A stretch of DNA of 64,000 bases from the NCBI GenBank assembly GCA_032718865.1, contig JALUTQ010000027.1, positions 62,001 through 126,000 on the forward strand, in the 5' to 3' direction. Source of the DNA: Tilletia caries. Taxonomy: Eukaryota; Basidiomycota; Exobasidiomycetes; Tilletiales; Tilletiaceae. Positions 41,134 through 52,633 of the stretch are shown here, piece after piece. Positions within the stretch are counted from its first letter, which is position 1; each line of letters starts with the position of its first letter. Under the pieces are notes generated by a model. It did not search any database. It was not told where the DNA came from and saw only the letters and a list, made by a program, of their open reading frames with translations. The position numbers and the translations under genes were made by a program.

Positions 41134-42698
41134 GCGACGGAACTGGAGCGGGACGCGGAGGAAGAGGAAGGGATATCGCTGCGCGATTGGGTGTTGGAGC
41201 CGGATGTCGAAGCAGAAAGTCGTTGGATTTGTGCTTGAAGCTCCGCGTTTTTGTGCCAGTAGTTCTGCCTTCTCCGCCATCAACCTCTTGTTTGCCTCCA
41301 TTTGTCGCGCCGCGTCCGCTCTCCCTGCCTCTCTGTAGCCGTGCATCGTCTTTGTGAACTCGTTCCGAAACGTTTGTGCCATTCCGCGCAATGCTGGCCG
41401 CGCAGCGTCGCATAGATTCGGGCTTACATAGACCACATCATCAACGCTGGCTTTGCCATTATCCAACGGCGCAAGAGCAATGACCACGGCCATGTCCGTA
41501 CGTCTGGACAGCTTCGCGCCCTGAAAAGAGATAGAAGAGGGTTCAACAGTGCTCCTGCTCAGCATGGGATTCGAGAACAAATTCTGGAAGCAATACTGAC
41601 CTGTTCAATCAGCCTCCATGCCCCTCTCTTCATAACCCTGATCCTTTCGTCCGCATTGCTCTCGTACTTGAAATGCTTGAGCGCATATACATGCGACTGA
41701 GCCAGGTCCACTGTGGAAACGGGGCGGACATGAATTGAGCAAAAGAAGTCTTCTTGAGGCAGGCCAGCAACGAATCCATGACTGCACACACTCACGCCAA
41801 ATCAGACGTTGCTCAAGCTCTGTGAGTTTCGGCTCCGCGCGCGGGTTGACGCGTGCCCTTTTCTTGCTCTGGGATTTGGGGGCAGCATCGTGCTCGTTCG
41901 ATGATGCAGCTGAAAGGACGATGACAAAGGAGCCAGAAATATGGTAACATTTAATATTGACGAGCAGTGCGTGGATGTTCACAGTCTACTCAGCAGAGAT
42001 TGCGTCCAAATCAGCCTGTATGTTGCTCCCTCCCTGATTCTCATCCCCTCCAGAGCTTGAACCCTGGCTGCGCTGCGTGTCCGGAAGAATGAACGGTGAA
42101 GGGGGGGTCGGATATCAGTTTCCGAGCGGTCGGTCGATATGTGGGCTGCTGCTGCTGCTTCGGCGGCCATCATAGCGGCAGCGAGAGCGGGCCCGGGGGA
42201 TTCGACAGGGCCGAGAGCAGGCTCTACGCCAGCGTCAACAGCGCCAGCACTGGCAGCGGCAGCAGGAGCACCAGTAGGAGCAGCGCCGGCAGCAAGAGCA
42301 ACGACGGGAGTGGCGCCGGCAGCACCGGCAGCGCCGAGAATGGCCGTGGCGACTGGACTGGGCACGCTGGCTGCAGCAGGATGGCTACCATCGGCAGGCG
42401 CAGGAGACGGCTGCTCCTGCTCGGCGCTGCTGTGATTCGTTTTGCTGGAAGATGCTGCAGGAGGACGCGCACAGAGTGAGTAGATTGCACAATGTCCAGA
42501 GCGCGTGCGCAGCCTGTACTCACATTGTTTGGTCTTGTTGTGCAAGCAGGGCAGTGGGCACAACATCTTCGGATCGTTGGGGTCGAGGCAACCGCGTCTG
42601 CAGACCCGCACTGCTGTAAGGCAAAAGATCGGTAAGTTGTGCGCATCGAAGGGAGGGGATACTGGTGACTAACCCTTCTTCTTGCCTGTACTACTCAT
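40993..42698 (-). CDS. Unknown protein carried by the KDZ element
   Basis: Six exons (42698-42674, 42613-42524, 42454-41990, 41909-41796, 41710-41601, 41520-40993) with consistent phases encode 443 residues and no broken frame. The N-terminus has a Cys-rich segment, VCRRGCLDPNDPKMLCPLPC then LHNKTKQ, that could bind metal. A Ser/Ala/Gly-rich linker (residues about 40-170) follows, then a basic stretch (KSQSKKRARVNPRAEPK), a LAQSHVYALKHFKYESNADE segment and a MAVVIALAPLDNGKASVDDV domain with YVSPNLCDAARPALRGMAQTF. I do not recognise the family. Its last 141 bases overlap the end of the KDZ transposase on the other strand. It may be an accessory protein of the transposon. Confidence 0.7.
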
Positions 42699-42814
42699 CT
42701 TGTCTTTCTGGCGTATGGACGGCGTGTGTGCTGCGCGAAATGGCTGTTCGGTGAGTGGCTTTGTTGTGATTTTTTTTGTGACAGATCACAGATGCCACGA
42801 AGTGCCCGGCTCTT

Positions 42815-42890
42815 CGCCATCTCTTGGCCTCTGCTCAGCCATCTCGTGGCCCCCTTCACACCATCTCCTGCCCGGTTATTTTACAAGGTT
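42815..42890 (-). repeat. KDZ element terminal inverted repeat, right
   Basis: The reverse complement begins TGTAAAATAACCGGGCAGG and parallels the left repeat at 37672-37745. Confidence 0.75.
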
Positions 42891-44011
42891 TCAACCACGC
42901 CCTTACCGGCCTTCCGGCTCTTTGCCTCCCTTCCGTTTCTCGGCTCCGCCTTCTGTCGAGGCGCAGTCCCAATAATTCCCATCCAGCATCACCTTCTCGC
43001 AAATCGCGGTGCAACAGGTTCCACACTTCCACATCGTGCCGGCATCGACTCCCGCCATCTGGCTGGCTCCGCTCGCTCGACTCGCTGTGTGCGCAGCGCG
43101 CAGTCCGCTTCGAGAGTCGAGCGTTTCGTGTCAATCAATGGGTCTGCGCTGAACGGTCCCGTTCTTCACCGCTTCACCACTCCCAGTTTTTACCCATGCA
43201 GATCGGATGGCGGACGACGGAGGATGAGCGATGAGCGATGAGCAGGAGTCGTCGAGTAGGCTGTGCTCCTTCAGCTGATCCTACCAGTCTGGTGTTGTCC
43301 GCTCTGTCTGTCGCAGAAGTAAGCGCGCAGCTAGACGACCGGGTCGCCGGTTGTCGCCCTACATTTCGCTCCGAGAGCAGCACGACGATTTCTCTACTGA
43401 TGGTCGATACACAACAACAGCTCGAACCACGCCCACACCCGCCAGTCTGGTACTTTCCGCTTCTCGCGAGCACGCTTCGTGTGCGGGCCACCGGGTCGCG
43501 CTCCATCCAAAATGACACTTGCTCCGCATTAGCGTCGGGTAGTATCGAAGGTCGACTGGTAGACGAGGAACCACGACCGTTGAGCGACGTTCTTTTTTGC
43601 CTCGAAGCTCCAACGATTGGCAGGAAAGCACCAACGATTGGGAAAGTGTACCATGCTGCTCACCTGTGCACCTCTCCCGTTACTGCGCTGCAGACAGCCC
43701 AGACCGTGTGAATTATGTATTTATAGTCTGACTCGCTGACCTTCTCATTCCCTCTCTCTTCATTCACACTCTTACCACACCTCTCTGCCTACCTCACACC
43801 CCTCCCCCCCTCCAACTCCCTTTTCGACTTCAACCTCTTGCCTTCCGGTCGATCATCGGAAAGCAACCTTTCAAGCCTTCAAGCTCAGCAATACAACCTC
43901 ACCGTCTTTTCTCCCCTACCCGACCTTTCGGTTTCGACCCGATCAAGGCCTAATCGGACTCCTACTTTTCTCCTCGTTTGAACAACCTAATACCCTCTAA
44001 TACTCTCCAAG
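42891..44011. promoter_or_regulatory. Promoter region of repetitive-protein copy 2
   Basis: No gene is supported. A TATTTATAG box at about 43719 lies some 290 bases before the ATG, the same distance as the TATATAT box of copy 1. 43826-44011 is the CT-rich leader nearly identical to that of copy 1. The stretch 42891-43600 shows only weak or no similarity to the first block. Confidence 0.55.
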
Positions 44012-45598
44012 ATGCGTTTCGCTGTTCTGCTCTCTTTCACTATGGCCGCCATGGCCGTCTCGGCCGCCCAGACCGGCTCGAACTCGCCCACCTCCTTCGA
44101 CGCGGCCGCCAACACTGACAACCTTCCCGCCCAGGCCCGTCAACATCAATACCAGTACCACGGCATGCCCCAAACAAAGGGCGAGGAGCGCTCCGTCGCT
44201 GCCGATATGCTTCCCGACGAGACCGAGTCGGAGTCTCAGAGCATCGCCTCCGTCAAGCAACAGGGTGATGCTCCCGCATCCGCCGGCGTTGCCTCGAGTC
44301 GTCGTGCTCAGGCTCTCGGTGCCCAGGTCCTCAAGGACGAGTCTGCGTCTCAGGACAACAGCGCCGCCTCCGTTTCGGCCAACCAAGATGACATGAGCCG
44401 TCGTGCTATGGGTACGAACGTCCTTACCGACAACACAGCCTCCGAGCACAAGAGCCTGGCCTCCGTTCAGCAAGAGTCCCGCTCCATGGGTGCCAATGTC
44501 CTTCCCGACGACACAGCCTCTGAACACAAGGGCCTGGCCTCCGTTCAGCAACAGTCCCGCGCAGTGGGTGATGATGTTCTTCCCGACAACACTGCGTCTG
44601 AGGACAAGGGTCTGGCTTCCGTCCAGCAGGCTCGCGACTTCACCGCCCAGGCCATTCCCGACAACTCGAATGGGGAGGACAAGGCTCTGTTCGATGCTCA
44701 CCAAGAGAACGAGAGCCGCGACGTACCCTCGCTCGCCGCCGGAGCCGCTTCCGTTAAGAGTCTCCCCGTCCTCGGTGGTGCTTCGACCAACAAGCAGGTG
44801 CGAGGCTTTACGCCTTTCCTCAAACCCAAGGTTCTTCCCGCGGTCAAGAACAATGCGATCCACCTCAACAAGCTCGTCGGTGTCAAGGTCGCCGGTGTGA
44901 CCCGAGGCATCAAGCCCCTTGTCGCCCCCAAGGTCATCCCCGCCGTCAAGAACAACGCAATCAAGGCTGACAAGCTCGTCTCGCTCGGTGTCGTTGGTAA
45001 GCGCGGTGCCAAGGACCCGCTCAAGTCAACTCAGAAGGGTCTTCCCCTTGCCAAGGCCGGCGGAGGCCTCAAGCTCGCCGGCCAGCCCGTCGTCGGCCCC
45101 ATCAAGAAGCCCCTCCAGCTCAGCCTTGGCGGCGGTCCGGGTGTGTACCAGCCTTCGCTGACCCACATCTTGAAGGGTCGCGACACCATCCCGGAGTCCG
45201 TCGACGTCGCCGCCACCAAGCAACAAGAGGCTGCCGATGGTACCTCGGTCCCGGATGCTTCTGCCGCCGCCGCTGAGGCTCGTGATGTCGAGGAGGAGAG
45301 CACTGCCAAGCCCAAGCCCAAGAGCAAGGCCGCCCCCAAGGGCAAGGCTGCCCCCAAGGGCAAGGCTGCACCCAAGGCCAAGAAGCCCAAGACGGCGCTT
45401 CCCCTGGTCCAGGCCGCTGGCACGATCAAGGTCGCCGGCGTGCCCCTCATCAACGCTAACAAGGGCACCAACGTACTCAAGGGCTCTGTCGGCGGCAGCA
45501 TCTACAAGCCCGCTGTCGTGAAGTCCCTCGGCCTTCGGGACTCAGAGGTCCTCGGGGGCAAGCAACGCCTCCCTGTGGACAACGACTACGACTACTAG
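44012..45598 (+). CDS. Secreted repetitive protein, copy 2
   Basis: 528 residues, one exon, closely matching copy 1 (28983-30833) at nucleotide level, especially in the second half. The signal peptide ends AVSA at residue 18. Only three of the roughly 25-residue VLPDDTASEHKGLASVQQ repeats are present, against four in copy 1. A 75-residue segment of copy 1 (SGLDYPGD...RSSNEER) is missing exactly between two GAGGAGCGC direct repeats. The Lys/Pro/Ala linker has gained extra PKGKAA units. The C-terminus ends DNDYDY. Function is unknown; the pairing with a convergent ABC transporter is the same as for copy 1. All reading-frame differences between the copies are multiples of three, which suggests that both proteins are under selection. 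Confidence 0.85.
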   Translation: MRFAVLLSFTMAAMAVSAAQTGSNSPTSFDAAANTDNLPAQARQHQYQYHGMPQTKGEERSVAADMLPDETESESQSIASVKQQGDAPASAGVASSRRAQALGAQVLKDESASQDNSAASVSANQDDMSRRAMGTNVLTDNTASEHKSLASVQQESRSMGANVLPDDTASEHKGLASVQQQSRAVGDDVLPDNTASEDKGLASVQQARDFTAQAIPDNSNGEDKALFDAHQENESRDVPSLAAGAASVKSLPVLGGASTNKQVRGFTPFLKPKVLPAVKNNAIHLNKLVGVKVAGVTRGIKPLVAPKVIPAVKNNAIKADKLVSLGVVGKRGAKDPLKSTQKGLPLAKAGGGLKLAGQPVVGPIKKPLQLSLGGGPGVYQPSLTHILKGRDTIPESVDVAATKQQEAADGTSVPDASAAAAEARDVEEESTAKPKPKSKAAPKGKAAPKGKAAPKAKKPKTALPLVQAAGTIKVAGVPLINANKGTNVLKGSVGGSIYKPAVVKSLGLRDSEVLGGKQRLPVDNDYDY

Positions 45599-45674
45599 AT
45601 AGTTCTACCGTGATTTGGAGCAATCTTTGGGTCCTCGCCTGTCATCAAGTTGCTTGCGACCCACAATTTCTGTA
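45599..45674. other. 3' flank of repetitive-protein copy 2
   Basis: Matches 30834-30909 after copy 1 (shared CTTTGGGTCCTCGCCTGTCA) and ends in the TA duplicated by the MITE. Confidence 0.7.
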
Positions 45675-46621
45675 CAGTCGCTCCAGTAAGTTTTGACACC
45701 CCCAGGAAAAAAAAAAATTGGAGAACGCGCAACACAATTTTTTCTGGAAAATACGGCCCATAGGTTCCATATGTGTAGAGCGGGCTTCCGGTGAGTTCCA
45801 GCACGTCGAATCATCAATCGACACCACTACCATTTGTACAGCCTCGACCTTCCTCATACTTGAATTGACCCTCTCCGCCTCTCCCCTCTTCCTTCTTATT
45901 CAGATCTGATAGGTAACGTCTGATAGGCAGATCTCCTGGACGTGCGCACTTGTACGCCCGAGTACAGTTCATGCTCCGATGCGCGTTCCTGCTGCTGTTC
46001 GTCGCTCACCTCTCTTGTACTGACCCATGCTTATATCTTCTCTTAGCTGACTCATCCTCTTCCTTAATCTCCATTCTCTGACACATCCCCTGTTCTTTCT
46101 GTGTCTCTTTCCCTGACTACCGCAGTAACCCTTCTTCTGACCAACCAAACGCAGCTGTCGCCTATCTCACCTCTGCCTCGACGTCTCGTCCTCTAGCACG
46201 TCAGGTCCTTCTCCGTTCCGCTCACCCCTCTCCCTCCAAACTCTCGACTCTCTCAGCACCGTCCCCCTGTCACTCTCTCCCCGCCCCTCGACGGTGTCTC
46301 TATCTATAATCTTTTTTGGCACCCCGTCTTTTTCCCTCTCCCTTCTTCACAGTTTCACACGCCGTTCCGCCCGCTCTCTCTTCTTTCTTGCTTTCCTCTC
46401 TTTGGGTCTGGGAATCAATGTCGGCAGTTATTCCCATACATCATTCCTGTCTCTGAAGATTCGCCGCGCCATAAAGCAGCTCCTGCCTGCTGGCCAGTAA
46501 ACCTTGCTCTTACATAGATCGCAATGAGATGTTTTTGTCCCGAAATTCCTCCACACATTTTTCTCTCCAGCGCTCCCACATTTTAATTTTGGCCGCGTCA
46601 AAACTTATTGGAGCGACTGTA
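45673..46621. mobile_element. TA-flanked Tc1/mariner- or pogo-like MITE
   Basis: The element proper is 45675-46619 (945 bp), flanked by TA at 45673-45674 and 46620-46621. Terminal inverted repeats read CAGTCGCTCCAGTAAGTTTT then GAC at the left and CAGTCGCTCCAATAAGTTTT then GAC at the right (reverse complement): 23 bases with one mismatch. The homologous block at 30900-30915 has a single uninterrupted TA, giving a direct empty-site comparison. The interior is pyrimidine-rich and has no transposase frame. Confidence 0.92.
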
Positions 46622-46862
46622 GGGTGTCCTTGACTTGTATAATTCCCCAACTGCCCCTCATCACCCACTCTCTTTCCCAATGGACAATGCTATTCCCTTC
46701 TGCTACATCTGTCCGCGTCTATGAGCTGCAAAACAAAATCGTTCCGATTAGCAAGACCTGTCTCAACATTGGATGAAGGGTGCAATATGATCAGTCGAGG
46801 GCTTTCGGGAATAATAGGTCGTATTATAAATAGGCAAAGAATAGTGGTACGTCCATTGCTCA

Positions 46863-49800
46863 TCATACGACGCCCTGATGCACTGCCAGTGACCGGAAGG
46901 CACCTCCAGATCTGGCAAGCAAAACATCGGGTGGACCCATCTCGAGAATCGTTCCCCCGCCGAGCACCATGATTCGGTCGTATTGAACGATCGAAGCTGT
47001 CCGATGAGCGATGCTGATCACGGTCGAACAGCGAAACTCGGTACGCTGCAGAAGAGGTAAGTGATGTTTGAAATTCAGAACGATACGAAAAGGCTTGTCG
47101 TCAGAGGAGTGTGCCACTTACCAGCAGGCGTTGAACAATCGCGTCCGTTTCTTCATCGATGGCGCTGGTGACTTCGTCGAGTATCACCACCTGCTTCGGA
47201 TTGAGGAGCACTCTTGCGATGGTAAGAAGCTGCCGTCGCCCTTGGCTGAGGCGAGCCGTCTTGTTATCGAGGACGGCGTCGAGGCCCTCGGGAAGGGCTT
47301 TGACGTAGTCTGCCAGCTGGACGTCCCTTAGCACCTGCCAGATCCGATCCTCGGGAAGCTCGCCTTCGAGCGTGAGATTCTCTCGGACCGACGCTCCGTT
47401 GACGATAAGCGGGTCTTGTCCGACCACAGCGACAGATCGCCGCAGTTGGTGGAGCTCGTACTTGTCAATCGACTGACCACCGAGTCGGATGTCACCCGAC
47501 TGACGCTCGACCATGCGAAGAAGCGCGAGCACTGGTCAGAAGTAGGCAAACGAATAGAGTCAGATAGATCGAAATGAGTCATCTCGTTTTGCGACGTCTC
47601 GACTCACGAATGGTGCTTTTTCCGGATCCTGTCCGACCGCAGATTCCCAAGTGCTCGCCCGGAGCCAAGCTGAAGCTCAAGGACTTGAGCACCGGCTCAC
47701 CCTCACCAGGAGTGTACGAGAGTACGACGTCCCTGAACTCGACTGCACCAGGACTCGGCAGGTCTACAGCCATCGGAAGAGCCTTCTCCCTCTCAGCCGA
47801 AGTGCTTGTTGGCGATGTTGCGGCACCGAATTGCTCGGACGGGGTGGTGCTGAACTCGTACAGCCGTTCAAACACGACACCTGCTATTTCTGCCTCGCAC
47901 CATGCCATCTGTAGGGAAAAAATGGGTTACTTTCAAAGCACAAAGCGATAAGGCTTCAGGCAGCCTTTACTCACAACGAGCTGTGTAAGCGTGAAGGAGA
48001 TGTTGACGGTTTGAGCGAGGGCGACACCCACGACTGAAGCGATCCGTGGAGTCCTCAAGCCAACCACAATCAGCACCAACGCGGTGTTGCAGATCATTGC
48101 GCTGGCGTTGGTCCAGACGAGTAGCCATCTTCGACAAGCGCTGAGAGCGTAGTATGGCCGTTGCGCGGCGTCCATGTAGGTGACGTTCATGTTGGACAAC
48201 GTCTTTTGACGTCCAAACGCACGTATGACGGACAACCCTTTGGGATGAAAAGGGAGTACTTCAGATATGTTCAGCAACGGGTTGCGGAGTGAGGGTCGAG
48301 AACTAACCTGTTGTCGAGTCACCGAAGAGAGTGTAAAGCGGACTCTTCGAGGACATCTCAAGACGACGAAGCTGCCGAGAGTTGGGAAGGTAATACTTCC
48401 GCAGCAGTACAACTAATACTGACACTGCTGCGATGACGATGAGGAGGTATGGGGCGGAGACGACCATCAAGATCTGTGAGTTAAAATGGTGTCCGCTGTC
48501 AGCAAGGGCGGGAGAGCAGAAAGACATCTAGGAGACGCACGACTGAACCCTGCGGGAGAGGAGACAATCAGTCAGTACAGTACTTTCCTCGGTCGTACTG
48601 GACGGTGAGATACGAACTATAAGGGACAAGGCAGTGGATATGAAATTTCCCAGACTGACCAAGAAGTAAGGGTAAGTTCAGTAGCGTCCCCCAAGCAGTC
48701 TGGGTATGTATTAGACACTCACTGCATCGTCCATTGATCGCTGCAAGTGCAAGCCAGAGATCAGTAACCGAACACTGAACGTTCTCCACTCCTGGCATGA
48801 TAAACGAACTCACTCAGCGGCAAACAAATCCTGAGAAAAGCGATTGAGGATCTGGCCGCTGCTTCGTTCACTGAAGAAGGAGAGCGGCGCCGATAGGATG
48901 CCGTGCAGGAGCCTACTGTGCAGCTTTTTGCCGGCTCCAGGGGGGATGACAGCGATGCAGGTGTACATGTTCAGGCCTTCCATGACCAAGTACCCGCCCA
49001 AGATGGCCAGCAGTCCGCCCAGGAGCGGTCCAAAGTTGGCTCGTTGGTCCTCAGCGCTTCGGACTGTCCAACTTTGAAGATACGCCTGAGTGCCTAGTAA
49101 GGCTGTTTTTAGACAATGTACGAATTGCATCAGCAGGGTGAACGGCTGAACAACTGTGACGCTTCCCGTCTAATTACGACAACTCACCTGCAGTACCGAG
49201 TACGAAGGCAATTAACATGGCGGAGAAGACACCATACCCAGCACATTGGAGCCACCAGTAATAGAACTTCATCTTGATATCGCCTTCTTCAACATCCTCG
49301 ATGTCGTTGCCGTCCGCGTCTGCATCCGCATCGAGCTTGTCATTGGGTACCGAGTCCACAATGTCTTCGTCCTCGTTTTCGTCAAGATCGTCCATGGCAC
49401 TCCCCTTCAACGCTTTAGAGGTAGCCTTTTGCGCAGCTTCGAGGTCCCGAATCTCGTCCTCGGACAGCTTCACTTGTGTCGGAGGGCCTTGTTGAAGAAC
49501 GGTCCCGTTGCCCAGTCGCACAACCCAGTCGACATTCTTGAGTCTGTGTAAAGCGTTGCTGGCCAGGATGACGGTCTTGTTACGCAAAAGACCGGAAGAC
49601 TGATCGAACAGGTTGTGCCAGATCAGGGACTCCATTTCCGCATCCAAGGCGCAGAAAGGATCGTCGAGAAGAACAAGGTCCGCCTCGCGTGCATACACGG
49701 CACGAGCCAGACTGACTCTCTGCTTTTGCCCACCCGAGAGGGACTTAGCCAGACGCTTGTCACCCGATGCGAAGACGGCGAAGTCGTCCCGCAAACAACA

Positions 49801-52633
49801 CGCCGACACCACGGCATCGTACCACTCCTGATCGAAAGGTTGGTCAGAGTGGAAGACGATGTTGGCGCGCAGAGAAAGAGTCTCTTGCATCCAGCAGTCT
49901 TGCGAAGAGTAGGCGATTGGTGTTCGATTTGTGGCCGTAGCTGGTGAAGTCAGCGTCCCGCATGCGACGTATGGCTCTGCCAATGCCGCGGACAGAAGGG
50001 TGGACTTCCCACAAGATAGGGGACCGATCACCATGGTGATACCAGTTTTGAAGTTGATGTTCACTCCTCGAAGGACATGATCCCCCTTTGGGCTCCACTG
50101 CAAGGTCGAATTCTCGTACTTGACGGTCGTGGGAGCACTGAGATTGGAATGATCGTGAAGCTCCTTGTGCGCCTGCTTTTCCCCGATCGGCAGCGCGAGC
50201 TGTTGATCGAGCTGTACGCCGAGCTCCATCTCTTCGGAGAGCAGGAACTTCTCGATCCGCTTGAAACTTGAGTATGCGGCAAAAAGACTGCCGAATCGTT
50301 GACCGATCATCATGATTGGCGTCCTGCTCGAAGTCACAGAACGCATAAAGTTAGCGCTGCTCAGGCTGGGGGATATACACGTTCACAAAGGAGTACTGAC
50401 TGGATTACACTCAAAGCACTGAGCGCAGTGAAAACTGTGTTTTGATCGAAAGAACGAGAAGAACTCGGCTGGATTTGCACCGCGATGGCAAGAGCCCCGA
50501 AAGTGACGGCCGTGAGTAAGCCCTGTCCAACATTGGTGACAACAACGATCTGTATGGGGGTTAAGAAAGTCTTCAGTCTGCATCCGAGGCATAGTGCAGG
50601 TCGCCCCGTATGACGGAACTTACGGAGAAAATGCTCATCATATATTTGAACAGCGACTTCATCTCTGTGTCCCTGAGCGCCGTCAATTTCTTCTCAAAGA
50701 AGCTTTCAAAGCCAGCCATTTTGACAGCTTTAATGCCATTAACTGTGTGTGCATAGACGTTTGTTCAGTTAATTTGGCCTTTATGGTCCCTTGTAGGATG
50801 CGTGCCCTCGCCTGCTTGAGAGAAGGTACCGTACTCACTCATTGAGCTGGTCACAGCAAGCCGCTGATCGATCTTTCCACTCCACTCCTTTTGCATCTTG
50901 CCAAGCTTGGAGCCCAGTAACCCAGAAGGGCAAAGGTAGCAATGAGCGGCTGCGGATGGAAAGCGAGTTAAGTAATGTACTTTCAGACAAGCCTAATCGT
51001 ACAAGATACTCACCACCAGGAAGACGGTTCCCATCTGCGAGTGAAGGATGTACAGTCCAACACCGATGATGATGACGCCTGACCAGCTAGAAGGAGCAAT
51101 AGACAGATCAGCACGCCAGGTCACCAGCCTGGCTCAGGGAAATAGGTTCGGTCCTCTCACAACTCGTGCAGCGGGTCAACAGCCGAAACGATGCGCTGCA
51201 CGTCTGCGGACATCAAATTGACCGCTCCAGCAGAACCCAGAGCGCCCGCCTCGGCCAGATGGAGACGAAGAGATTTGGCGTAGAGCTGACCGACGATGAG
51301 ACCCCGCAGGGTCGCCCCATTCTGGGCCGTCGCCCACCAGTACCAGCCTGAACCGACGGCATTGACAGTGTAGCAGAGTGCAAATGCTCCAGCGAGAGAC
51401 CATCCCCACGCTGCAGGTCGGGGAGGTGGCCCACCAGGTTGCTGATTGGTCGCGCCCTCAACGAACTGGATCACGTCGCTAATGAGGTATGGCTGGGCGA
51501 GCGTGACTGCTGTGACGGCGACCTTGGCAATGATGGGACCGTAGACGACGTACGGGAAGGCACAAACGATGGCCCAAAGGAACGACCGCGTCTTCTTGCC
51601 TTGTCGCTTCAGCTCAGTCTGTTCAGCAAAGCTCCACACGCCTGAGAATGTTTCGCTCAGGTACGAGGTTGAGTACTGGCCGTCTAGACGGGGCAGGTCC
51701 TCCATCTTGAGTGCCTTGCGGAAGCCCGTGAGCATGAGTGGGAAAAGCCAGAAGAAACCGAGCCGATTGAACCACGTAGCTCGACCCTCAGCTGTTTCGC
51801 CGCCATCGGTGTTAATGCTCTCCGTAGCGATGAGGAGGACTTTGATGCCGATCGAGGCTGCAAAGACGCGGAAAAAGGATGTAGCGCGCATGCTGTACTG
51901 GACGAAAGCGTCGTTGGCGAGAGGGATGTCGACCATATTGAAGGTGCGCAACCTGGCCCCATCGAACAAGATTGAGCACAAGACGAAGAGCGGCACGAGA
52001 AAGCTACCGCCCTTAGTGCAGAGTCGCTCGGTCCACACGGCGGCGGCGAGTACGATCTGGATAAGTTGAAGAGAAGTTCACGAATGAAGGTTGAGATGGA
52101 CTGTAATGCAAGGAAGCGACCATTTGTAGACTTTATATGCTTACAGCGCCAACCAGGTGCAATACCTGAGCCACGGCAAAGCTCCAGCCCCCGAGCGCTG
52201 CCTTGATGCTAGGATCGGAAACCTCGTTCCGCGACAACCCCAACAGAGCAGCGGCCAGCGCAACCCCAATGACGGCGAAAAGAATGCGAAGGACACCGAG
52301 CCAGTCGATACAGAGGGGCAGATCCTGCGGCTCTAAGGGTCGATCGAGCACCTTGAGTGCTGAATCGTTCGGGACGTATGCCCTCAGCGGTAGACCGAAT
52401 GTGCTCCCCCATACTCCGTCCCGTCTTTTTTGATCCTGAGCAGGGGGTCGAACCCTGGATTTGTGAAGGAGGCGAGGAAGGCGTATAAGGCCAAAGAGGG
52501 CGATGAAGACGACATTGGGCAAGAGGACGAGGATGGTGTTTTCGAAAAGGAGTGAGAAGTCGAAGTTTCGACATGGAGAGCCGGGGCCGAAGGAGGTATT
52601 GTCGACGCAGGTAAGGGATTTTGTTGCCGCCAT
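46863..52633 (-). CDS. ABCC/MRP-type ABC transporter, copy 2
   Basis: Sixteen exons of 489, 896, 73, 111, 119, 149, 1136, 280, 18, 37, 9, 166, 263, 301, 410 and 183 nt give about 1546 residues, a usual MRP length. TMD0 begins MAATKSLTCVDNTSFGPG. NBD1 carries GPLSCGKST, LSGGQKQR and LVLLDDPFCALD. NBD2 carries GRTGSGKST, a degenerate signature LSQGRRQLL (Gln to Arg against copy 1), VVILDEVTSAID and SIAHRTAS. All phases fit except exon 4 (50839-50949), which is one base short of frame near GGG at 50921-50923. Alternatively an in-frame acceptor about 40 bases downstream could be used at the cost of about 13 residues. It is likely to be an ATP-driven exporter in plasma or vacuolar membrane. The substrate is unknown, but the conserved neighbour is a secreted repetitive protein. 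Confidence 0.85.

Larger units (their letters stand above)
37672..42890. mobile_element. KDZ-type DNA transposon
   Basis: Inverted repeats of about 73 bases, 37672-37745 and 42815-42890, differ at few positions. Both contain AAAATAACCGGGCAGGAGAT and GATGGCTGAGCAG with GGCCAAGAGATGG. Between them lie a KDZ (Kyakuja/Dileera/Zisupton) transposase gene on the plus strand and a convergent unknown gene on the minus strand. Weaker similarity continues outward, so the true ends may be further out. I could not identify a target duplication. The element lies between the two duplicated repetitive-protein/ABC blocks. Confidence 0.78.
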
